NCBI GenBank assembly: GCA_946221065.1
Contig: CAMIIO010000003.1
Coordinates: 124,001-188,000, forward strand
DNA length: 64,000 nt
Source: an uncultured Rothia sp.
Lineage (GTDB): Bacteria; Actinomycetota; Actinomycetes; Actinomycetales; Micrococcaceae
Reading direction: 5' to 3'
Positions 53,171 through 60,625 of this stretch are shown here, in pieces; position 1 is the stretch's first letter, and every line of letters starts with the position of its first letter. The notes under the pieces were generated by a model. That model was given only the letters and a program-made list of their open reading frames with translations, was not told the DNA's origin and did no database searches. The position numbers and the translations under genes are program-made.

Positions 53171-54010
53171 ATGTTTGGCTTTGGAAAGAAAAAGGCCGCA
53201 GAGGAAGAGGGTGCTACTCCCAAGCATCGCCCTAGGCACCTTGCGGACCCCTCTGATCCGCAGCCGACGCCGTCGGTCAAGGCTAAGTGGAGCGTGTCGG
53301 GAGATATCGCGCAAGATGTGGCGGACTCTGGTAGCAGAAAATCATCTGAATTTTCCCGGGAGTACGGTCCTTACGATTCGTCAGAACAATCTACTGATGA
53401 AAGCTACCTGGATTTTGGTTCGCTTAAAGTGAAGATGATTGATGGACTGAATATGCGCCTGGACGTGGATCAGAAGACCCAGCAAATGGTGGCTGTTACT
53501 TTGACGAAGGGTAATGCGAGTCTTCAGGTTCAGGCTTTTGCTGCTCCGAAGAGCTACGGTATTTGGTTTGATATTGCAGATGAGATTGCTCAATCTGTTC
53601 GGCAACAGGGTGGTACGGCGGAATTTCTTATGGGGCCGCTGGGGCGCCAGATGATTTCCAAGTTACCTGCAAAAACTGCCGATGGTCGCAATGGTTACCG
53701 TGTAGCTCGATTTGTGGGTGTGGATGGCCCCCGATGGTTCTTGCGAGGGGTCTTTTCTGGTGATGCTGCGTTGAAAGTGGAGGCGGCGGCAGAGATGGAA
53801 GAAGTCTTTCGTTCGATTGTGGTGGATCGTGGAGAAGATCCTCGTCCGCCGCGTGATATTTTGCCGATGACTGTTCCTGAGTCTATTCTCGAAGCTCAGG
53901 AGGAGCAGAAGCGTGCGGCGCAGAAGAGCGTTGAGGAAAAGAAAACTTCTCGCCCAATAACTTCTCGCCCAATGCCTCGCCGCGGCCCTGAAATTACCGA
54001 GATCCGCTAA
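53171..54010 (+). CDS. DUF3710 family protein
   Basis: The 279-aa conserved actinobacterial protein (Rv2696c-like) has a basic N-terminus (FGFGKKKAAEEEG) and the DUF3710 core at about 70-225. MIDGLNMRLDVDQKTQQMVAV and DGPRWFLRGVFSGDAA are recognisable family stretches. The C-terminal tail is Lys/Glu- and Arg/Pro-rich. Function unknown. AAAAGGGA lies 6 nt before ATG 53171. The next gene starts 2 nt after the stop codon. Confidence 0.87.
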   Translation: MFGFGKKKAAEEEGATPKHRPRHLADPSDPQPTPSVKAKWSVSGDIAQDVADSGSRKSSEFSREYGPYDSSEQSTDESYLDFGSLKVKMIDGLNMRLDVDQKTQQMVAVTLTKGNASLQVQAFAAPKSYGIWFDIADEIAQSVRQQGGTAEFLMGPLGRQMISKLPAKTADGRNGYRVARFVGVDGPRWFLRGVFSGDAALKVEAAAEMEEVFRSIVVDRGEDPRPPRDILPMTVPESILEAQEEQKRAAQKSVEEKKTSRPITSRPMPRRGPEITEIR

Positions 54011-54012
54011 TA

Positions 54013-54570
54013 GTGGGTGAGAGTTTTTTGGGGCAGCCTGGTTCCTCCGGGCAGCGTGTTCGTCTGGCGGAGTATCCAGCAAGGTTTCGTGTTCGTATTG
54101 CCGGGCAAGTAGTGCAGGTAAGGGTTTCTGCTCATGGGGAGCCGTTACGGTATGAGGCTGTGGTGCGGGTGAAAAAATCTCGCCCGTTGCCTCCTTCCAC
54201 TGCACATCAACTCACGGGTATTCCTATGGTTGAGGTTGTGGGCGATGACCTAGATGATTCTCGAGAAGTTACCGCTGGTACGGATGATGAGGATGTGGAG
54301 TCGGATTCATCCACTGAGCAGACAGCAGTTTTCCTCCAGTATCGTCTGGTTTCTCATTCTCCTAAAATTCTTGCCCCGCTCTATCCGGATCGCCCTCCAC
54401 TTGGGGAGGGGGCGCTAGTGCGCCTGGTGTGGCATGGGCAGCGTATTGTCCCCGGTATCGAGGCCGGAACCTATGTTCGGTGTAGCGGTATGCTGTCTAC
54501 TGAAGCGATTCCGGCAACAATTTTTAATCCACGTTATGAGATTGTGCCGTATCGTACGCTTGTACACTAG
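54013..54570 (+). CDS. OB-fold nucleic-acid-binding-like protein
   Basis: A 185-aa protein at the place where actinobacteria carry an OB-fold nucleic-acid-binding protein (Rv2694c-like). An N-terminal OB-like strand pattern is visible in RVRLAEYPARFRVRIAGQVVQVRV and a C-terminal part in ALVRLVWHGQRIVPGIEAGTYVRCSG. The middle is an acidic loop (about 80-110). Assignment rests mainly on context. GTG 54013 lies 2 nt after the DUF3710 stop codon, so it is translationally coupled. Confidence 0.72.
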   Translation: MGESFLGQPGSSGQRVRLAEYPARFRVRIAGQVVQVRVSAHGEPLRYEAVVRVKKSRPLPPSTAHQLTGIPMVEVVGDDLDDSREVTAGTDDEDVESDSSTEQTAVFLQYRLVSHSPKILAPLYPDRPPLGEGALVRLVWHGQRIVPGIEAGTYVRCSGMLSTEAIPATIFNPRYEIVPYRTLVH

Positions 54571-54593
54571 TTTTGATTCTTTGAGGATGTTCC

Positions 54594-55316
54594 GTGTCTG
54601 ATCAGTCACCTAATTTTTCTGATAATTCTTTGCCCGCTGAAGAAACTACGTCTCCTTCCGAGAGGGAGCGGACCCTTCAGCAGGCAAGCTCACGTTTTCG
54701 CACGGGCGCCAACGGCGAGGTTGACGTTATGCACGCGGTGGGCGGTGTGCGGGGGATTATTGAGGGATTATTGCCGGGATTTTTATTTCTGGTGACGTTT
54801 TTAGTGACCTCGGATGTGCTGACGTCGGTGGCGTGGGCCGGTGGTGTAGCACTGGTTTTTGCCGTGGTACGCGTGGTGCAGCGTGGATCATTGATGCAAT
54901 CTTTTTCTGGTTTTGTGGGCGTGCTGTTGTGCGCGTTGATTTCGTTACGTTCGGGACAGGCAGCGGATTATTATTTGCTGGGTCTGTGGACAAACCTTGG
55001 CTACGGGGTTGCGATATTATTATCGATTCTTTTCCGCTGGCCTATCCTCGGTGTAATTTATGGCATGTTGCGTAATGAGACGGATACCTGGCGTAGAATC
55101 CATCAGCGGTATCGAGCCTACTGGCTGGCAACATGGGTGCTCTGCGCAGTATTCTGGCTGCGACTAGCTGTGCAAGTTCCGCTGTATCTTGGCGATCATG
55201 TGGTGGCGTTAGGAAGTGCAAGGCTGGTAATGGGAACACCGCTTTACCTGGCGGTTATTTGGCTTACCTGGATGATGACCCGCAAACCGGCAGATGTGGC
55301 AGCTACCGAACTTTAA
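54594..55316 (+). CDS. DUF3159 membrane protein
   Basis: The 240-aa actinobacterial membrane protein (Rv2693c-like) has about five or six transmembrane helices from residue 45 onward (IIEGLLPGFLFLVTFLVTSD and further). RNETDTWRRIHQRYRAYWLATW is a conserved loop. Its N-terminal 40 residues are polar. Function unknown. GTG 54594 has GAGGAT upstream. It ends the dut-DUF3710-OB-DUF3159 run, and the CeoC/CeoB genes converge on it. Confidence 0.85.
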   Translation: MSDQSPNFSDNSLPAEETTSPSERERTLQQASSRFRTGANGEVDVMHAVGGVRGIIEGLLPGFLFLVTFLVTSDVLTSVAWAGGVALVFAVVRVVQRGSLMQSFSGFVGVLLCALISLRSGQAADYYLLGLWTNLGYGVAILLSILFRWPILGVIYGMLRNETDTWRRIHQRYRAYWLATWVLCAVFWLRLAVQVPLYLGDHVVALGSARLVMGTPLYLAVIWLTWMMTRKPADVAATEL

Positions 55317-55415
55317 ACTCACCCATGTTTCTGAGCTTTGAACCCTGTCTTCCTCTCGCAAGACAGGGCGTGTGTGCCCTGGGATAGAAATCAACGTTTC
55401 TACTAGCTGGTCGAA

Positions 55416-56069
55416 TTAGCTAAAAAGAGCTCGAATATCTTCTTCTCCCTGGGGAGTCGTAATAAAGAAGAGCTCGTCATCGCCCACAATTGGCTCGTCC
55501 CCGGTGGGAGCAATCGGCTGGGAATCACGAAGGATAGCTGTGAGCGTACTTTCTTCGGGCCACTGAATAGTGTTGACGGTATGACCAATAATAGGGTGAT
55601 CCAAAGGCACTGTATACTCAACGAGCATTGCCCCGCCTGTTTGAAGCTCAAGCAGACGGACGACGTCGCCAACTTCCACGGCCTCCTCCACCAGAGAAGT
55701 CATCAAACGCGGAGTAGAAACCGCCACATCAACACCCCAGGCATCGTTAAACAGCCACTCATTTTTAGGGTTATTGACGCGCGCCACGGTGCGGGGAACC
55801 CCAAATTCACTACGAGCTAAGAGGGAAACTACTAGATTAGATTTATCGTCTCCGGTAGCGGCAACAATCACATCGCAAGTCTCCGGTTTGGCGCGGCGTA
55901 GTACAGAGAGTTCGCAGGCATCTCCAATAATCCACTGCACATCAGTGATTTCTGTTTTCCCAATAATTTCCGGTTTTTCGTCAATAATCGTTATGTGGTG
56001 TCCGTGCCCTGCGAGCTCACGGGCAATCGAAGAACCTACTGACCCTGCTCCAATAATGAGAACAATCAT
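55416..56069 (-). CDS. ceoC: TrkA-type potassium regulatory protein (CeoC-like)
   Basis: A 217-aa RCK protein: an N-terminal Rossmann NAD/ATP-binding domain (MIVLIIGAGSVGSSIARELAG) and a C-terminal TrkA-C domain (about 135-215). Such proteins gate K+ transporters. The ATG at 56069 is separated by 1 nt from the stop codon of the partner gene upstream, so the two are coupled. AGGAAG lies upstream of it. In M. tuberculosis the homologues are CeoB/CeoC (Rv2691/Rv2692). No TrkH/KtrB channel is nearby, but a KimA-like permease is divergent. Confidence 0.88.
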   Translation of the reverse strand: MIVLIIGAGSVGSSIARELAGHGHHITIIDEKPEIIGKTEITDVQWIIGDACELSVLRRAKPETCDVIVAATGDDKSNLVVSLLARSEFGVPRTVARVNNPKNEWLFNDAWGVDVAVSTPRLMTSLVEEAVEVGDVVRLLELQTGGAMLVEYTVPLDHPIIGHTVNTIQWPEESTLTAILRDSQPIAPTGDEPIVGDDELFFITTPQGEEDIRALFS

Positions 56070-56070
56070 C

Positions 56071-56766
56071 TTATTGCACTTCCTGTTCTTCTCGATCTTC
56101 CTCACTCAGAGGTGGGCTTGCCAACACTCGAGAGATTTCCCCAATTTCTTCGGTGCGCATCATAGCGTGAACCACATCGCCCTGCTGATACGAAGCGTCG
56201 GCGGGAGGAAGGTGTCCCTCTCCAAAACGGGTAATGTATGCGATGCGTACTCGCGCGGCTTCTTCAATCTCGGTCAGCGCGTGCCCCGCCCATGCGTCGT
56301 TAAGCTGTAGCTCCGCAAGAATAAGCCGTCCGGACGCTTCCCGAAAATCACCGGCCATCGTCTGCTCAGGCAAAATACGGCGCAGCACCTGGTCAGTGGA
56401 CCAGCGAACTGCGGCAACCGTAGGAATACCAAGACGCTGATAAAATTCGGCGCGATTAGGATCATTAATACGGGCCACTACACGCGAGACTTTAAAGGTT
56501 TCCCTAGCCACCCGGGAGGCAATAATATTGGAGTTATCTCCCGAAGACACCGCGGCAAACGCATATGCCTCTTCAATTCGGGCACGCTTGAGAGTATCCC
56601 TGTCAAAACCAATCCCGGTAATCTTCTGACCGCTAAAATCTTTTCGGAGCCTGCGGAAGGCCTGCTCATTTTGATCAATCACAGCTACCGAATGTCCGGA
56701 GTCTTCCAGGGTATGGGCAAGCATGACGCCCACACGTCCGGCTCCCATAATCACAAAGTGTGGCAC
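56071..56766 (-). CDS. ceoB: TrkA-type potassium regulatory protein (CeoB-like)
   Basis: A 231-aa RCK protein with Rossmann motif FVIMGAGRVGVMLAHTLEDSG and a C-terminal TrkA-C domain (from about 145). It is a separate polypeptide from CeoC, each with one RCK module, so they probably form a mixed ring. I chose GTG 56766 (AAAAGGA 8 nt upstream); TTG 56796 adds ten residues. The permease gene on the other strand starts 161 bp away. Confidence 0.87.
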   Translation of the reverse strand: MPHFVIMGAGRVGVMLAHTLEDSGHSVAVIDQNEQAFRRLRKDFSGQKITGIGFDRDTLKRARIEEAYAFAAVSSGDNSNIIASRVARETFKVSRVVARINDPNRAEFYQRLGIPTVAAVRWSTDQVLRRILPEQTMAGDFREASGRLILAELQLNDAWAGHALTEIEEAARVRIAYITRFGEGHLPPADASYQQGDVVHAMMRTEEIGEISRVLASPPLSEEDREEQEVQ

Positions 56767-56926
56767 CGCAGCATCCTTTTCTTCACGTATTCGCAAAACG
56801 TCACTGCCGGCAACAAATTTTATCCGGCTACGTTGATTGTAGTTCCATGGGGAACCATACCGGGGGGATAATTGCGGTGTTTTGAGTGGGGTAACTGTTG
56901 TTTACGCGTACAAATGACTACTGTTA

Positions 56927-58933
56927 GTGCCTGTGATAAATCTTTGGGCAAAGCTAGATCGTGTGGTGATGGGTAAACCTGCCCACCGAGATAACGTGGC
57001 AAGCATTAGCTTAAGTAAACGGCGCGCCTTGCCCCTACTCGGCGCGGACGGGATTTCCTCGGTGGCCTACGCTCCGGACGAAATCATTCTCATGCTCTCC
57101 ATCGCCGGGACCTCAGCACTAGTTTTTTCTCCGTTAGTTGCCTTTGGCATTGCAGTTATTCTGCTCATCGTTGTAGGTACTTACCGATATAACCTGGCAC
57201 AAATTGCTGAACGGGGAGACTACCTCCTTGTTCGGCATCGCCTAGGAAAATTTCCAGCCCTAGTGCAGGGAGCTTCCTCGATGGTTGATTACCTTTTGAC
57301 CGTAGCCGTATCGGTAGCTTCTGCCACAACCTACCTCCTCATGCTCTTTCCCCAAGGACAAGCCTATAGCACATGGATAGCGATCAGCCTCGTCATCATT
57401 ATTACCGGGCTATGCTTGCACGGGCTCAGATTGATGGGAAAACTTTCCCAAATACCCACCTACTCATTTCTAGCCCTACTCACCCTAACCGTCATCACAG
57501 GACTGTTCCAACACTTCACGGGCACACTAGCAGCGGCAGAAAGTAGCACCTACACCGTGCTACCTCAAACTCCAGAAGGGCAAGTGCTCACCGGAGCCGG
57601 CGTCATCCTCTTTCTGGGTCGCGCCTTTTCCTCCGGTGCGGTAGCGATCACCGGTATCTCTACCATCAACAACTCCACCAAGTTCTTTTCCTCACCCAAG
57701 AAAAGAAACGCTGCCCAAACACTCATGACGCTGGGCGCCATTTCCGCAGTACTGCTGATCTCCATCATGTTTCTTGTTAAAAAGACCGGCGCAGTAGTAG
57801 TCCAAGACCCAGAAATTTTCTTAAGAATTAACGGAAACCCAGTACCCGAGAACTACATGCAAGAGCCCCTCCTACTACAGCTCGCCAGCACCGTTTTTGG
57901 CAGTGGCCTCATCACAGCACTACTCGCTTTAGCCACCGTAGGGGTACTCATGGTTGCAGCTGTCACATCCTTTGTGGGCTTTCCCGTACTCACCTCAACC
58001 ATTGCCGAGCACCGCTACCTACCCATGCAGCTCAATTCCAACGCCAGCCCAAGGCTCTACGGCAACGCAATGATTATCCTCGCCGCCCAAGCCATCATGC
58101 TCATCCTCATCTTCGGCATTGACGTCAACTCGCTGATTCAGCTGTATATTGTGGGCGCATTTACCTCCATGTCGCTCACCCAAAGCGCCGTGGGCTGGCA
58201 CCGATACAAGCAACTCCGACTCACCCTCAACAAATTCAAACGCAGAAAACTTATCCGCGACCTAGCCGTTACCTGCCTGGGACTAATCGTGACGGTACTC
58301 GCTCTCACTATCGTCCTTCTCACCAAACTCACCCAAGGAGCCTGGATCACCTTTCTGGTAATCCTAGCAACCGTAGGAATCATGATAATGACCCGCAAAC
58401 ATTACGACCGCATAGACCAAGACGTATTCCTAGCCACCGACCAAGCCTCCCTCGCCCAGGCACGGGCACTGCCGGCCCGCGTACACGCCATCGTACTTGT
58501 CCCGCGTCTACGCAAACCCGCTACCCGAGCCATCGCCTACGCCCGCGCAACACGTCCGGCAACCATCGAAGCCGTTACCGTCAACATCGTTGAGGGACGC
58601 ACCCAAGAAATCATGAAAAACTGGGAAGAACTCGGACTCCCCGTTCCACTCACCGTTCTTGACGGCCCCCACCGCGACCCCGTCAAACCCTTCGTAAAAT
58701 ACGTTCGCCAACAAATGAGCACCTCACCACTAGACGTCACCGTAGTGTACTTACCTGAATACGTCGTAAACCATTGGTGGGAGAAACTCCTTCACCGCCG
58801 CGTCATCAACAAAATCACGGCGCAACTACGCAGAGAACCACGTATAGTTCTAGCCACAGTACCCTGGGTTATCGGCGCCAACGGCCCTGCAAGCCCAGCC
58901 CGCGAAGACGCCCTACACGCCTCCCGAGCCTAA
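56927..58933 (+). CDS. APC-superfamily permease, KimA-like potassium importer
   Basis: The 668-aa protein has about 12 transmembrane helices and a soluble C-terminal domain of about 190 residues. Similarity, from memory, to B. subtilis KimA is clear at ALPLLGADGISSVAYAPDEI, GDYLLVRHRLGKFPALVQGA and SMVDYLLTVAVSVASA. KimA imports K+ with protons. Generic annotation would call it an amino acid permease. It is divergent from the two RCK genes, supporting a K+ role. GTG 56927 or the in-frame GTG 56933 may start it; neither has a strong Shine-Dalgarno, and TACTGT lies 8 nt before 56933. Codon third positions are strongly C/A-biased. Confidence 0.75.
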   Translation: MPVINLWAKLDRVVMGKPAHRDNVASISLSKRRALPLLGADGISSVAYAPDEIILMLSIAGTSALVFSPLVAFGIAVILLIVVGTYRYNLAQIAERGDYLLVRHRLGKFPALVQGASSMVDYLLTVAVSVASATTYLLMLFPQGQAYSTWIAISLVIIITGLCLHGLRLMGKLSQIPTYSFLALLTLTVITGLFQHFTGTLAAAESSTYTVLPQTPEGQVLTGAGVILFLGRAFSSGAVAITGISTINNSTKFFSSPKKRNAAQTLMTLGAISAVLLISIMFLVKKTGAVVVQDPEIFLRINGNPVPENYMQEPLLLQLASTVFGSGLITALLALATVGVLMVAAVTSFVGFPVLTSTIAEHRYLPMQLNSNASPRLYGNAMIILAAQAIMLILIFGIDVNSLIQLYIVGAFTSMSLTQSAVGWHRYKQLRLTLNKFKRRKLIRDLAVTCLGLIVTVLALTIVLLTKLTQGAWITFLVILATVGIMIMTRKHYDRIDQDVFLATDQASLAQARALPARVHAIVLVPRLRKPATRAIAYARATRPATIEAVTVNIVEGRTQEIMKNWEELGLPVPLTVLDGPHRDPVKPFVKYVRQQMSTSPLDVTVVYLPEYVVNHWWEKLLHRRVINKITAQLRREPRIVLATVPWVIGANGPASPAREDALHASRA

Positions 58934-58964
58934 TACCCCTTCCCACACCCCTCAAAGGACACCC

Positions 58965-60410
58965 ATGACTGAACAAACTCAACACCCAACGAACGATTTC
59001 ACTCTAAACATCGGCGATATCCTAACGCTCACACCCACAGCTATAGCCCACGGCGGAGCCCTTGTCGCCCGCCACAACGGCAGAGTCATCTTTGTCCGAC
59101 ACGGCGTCATCGGAGAAACAGCGCAAGCACGCATCACAGGCAAAGGCCCCAAAGGCAAATTCTTCTTCGCCGACACTATCGCCGTAGAAAATCCCGCACC
59201 CGAACGTCGCCAACACCCCTGGGAACTAGCCGACCCCCTCAACCCACGCCATACTCACCCCGTAGGCGGTATGGAATTTGGGCATCTCACCCCCGCCACC
59301 CAGCGAAACTACAAACAACACATCATCACCGAACAACTCAACCGCCTAGGCAAAATCCCCGCAACACACCCCGTACTACAACAACTCACCGTAGAAGAAC
59401 TACCCGGCGGAGAACTCGGCACACGCACCCGCATACACTGCGAAATCACGCCCCAAGGTGACATCGCCATGCACCCGCACCAGTCCAATACCCTCATTCC
59501 GGTACAAAGCCTTCCCCTAGCAACCGCCGCCATCAACCAGCTTCACCTAGAGCAACTTAAACTTCGCCACATCAGCAGAATCGACGTCGCAGAATCCTCC
59601 ACCGGAGAAATAGCGCTTACCTTTACCGTCAAAGCACCTCACACACCGCAAGAAGTCTCCCAAGAAATCACCGAACAATGTACACGGCAATGGGGCGAAC
59701 TCTCACACCAAAACGTAAGTTTAATTTTTACGGCAGAACGTCAAAGCGGACGCGCTCGCGGGGAACGCCCGCGCGATGTTGTACAGGGAACAGAGGTGCT
59801 GACGGAGCAGGTGGAGACTTCTCAGGGAACATTTACTTTTGGTGTGAGTCCCAGCGGATTTTGGCAAAATCATCAATACGCGCCGCAAACACTCTTGGAG
59901 AATGTGCGGGAGTTTGCTGCTATCCAGCCGGGGGAAAAGGTATATGACCTTTATGCCGGGGCGGGACTCTTTACAGCTCTGGCTGCACATGAAGTGGGGG
60001 AGAACGGCTATGTGCTGAGTGTGGAAGGAGCCACGGTAACTCACCGGAATGCGCGAGAGAACTTTGCCGCCGGTGGCGTCTCTCGTACCGCTCAATCTGA
60101 GCGCACTGTGGTGAAGGTTGTCCGTGGTGATGTTGGTAGGGTACTTGCAAAGTTAGGTAACAATGTGCCCAAACCCGATGTTGTGATTCTGGATCCCTCG
60201 CGGGAGGGGGCTGGTCGTGTGGTGATGGAAAAACTGGACGAGCTGAATCCTTCACGCATTGTTTATGTTGCCTGCGATCCCGCAGCCCTGGGCAGAGATA
60301 CGGGATATCTACGTGAGCTGGGGTGGGAGCTGGATAAAGTCGTGGGGTTGGATATGTATCCCAATACTCACCATGTGGAAACAATTGCCCGTTTTGTACG
60401 TTCCTCATAA
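58965..60410 (+). CDS. TRAM-domain class I RNA (uracil-5-)methyltransferase
   Basis: A 481-aa protein of the TrmA/RlmC/RlmD family, methylating uracil in tRNA or rRNA with S-adenosylmethionine. An N-terminal TRAM domain (about 14-70) is followed by the central domain and the Rossmann methyltransferase (about 310-480). VYDLYAGAGLFTALAA binds SAM, VILDPSREGAG is motif IV, and VACDPAALGRD carries the catalytic Cys. No CxxxxxC iron-sulfur motif is seen at the N-terminus. AAAGGA precedes the ATG. It corresponds to Rv2689c. GC skew reverses near 59.75 kb within the gene. Confidence 0.88.
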   Translation: MTEQTQHPTNDFTLNIGDILTLTPTAIAHGGALVARHNGRVIFVRHGVIGETAQARITGKGPKGKFFFADTIAVENPAPERRQHPWELADPLNPRHTHPVGGMEFGHLTPATQRNYKQHIITEQLNRLGKIPATHPVLQQLTVEELPGGELGTRTRIHCEITPQGDIAMHPHQSNTLIPVQSLPLATAAINQLHLEQLKLRHISRIDVAESSTGEIALTFTVKAPHTPQEVSQEITEQCTRQWGELSHQNVSLIFTAERQSGRARGERPRDVVQGTEVLTEQVETSQGTFTFGVSPSGFWQNHQYAPQTLLENVREFAAIQPGEKVYDLYAGAGLFTALAAHEVGENGYVLSVEGATVTHRNARENFAAGGVSRTAQSERTVVKVVRGDVGRVLAKLGNNVPKPDVVILDPSREGAGRVVMEKLDELNPSRIVYVACDPAALGRDTGYLRELGWELDKVVGLDMYPNTHHVETIARFVRSS

Positions 60411-60625
60411 GAAGAAATGAAAAAGTCACTCTATTTAGTCACGTTTTTGTTCCTAAAATAAAGATGACGCAGAACACGCTACACTATAACTAATAGGGCT
60501 TATTGTCACTGTGTCATTATCCTGAGCATCACGCACAGGTGTTACGTGAAGAAAAATAAGCGAACATTTACAGGATAAAACCAGTAACATGCCCTGGTAA
60601 CGATCAGTGTCGAGAGGAGTCCCAC

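Noticed and set aside
60466..60482. AcnR-like operator upstream of acnA
   Set aside because: CAGAAC matches the left half only; the right half is TACACT instead of GTACTG.
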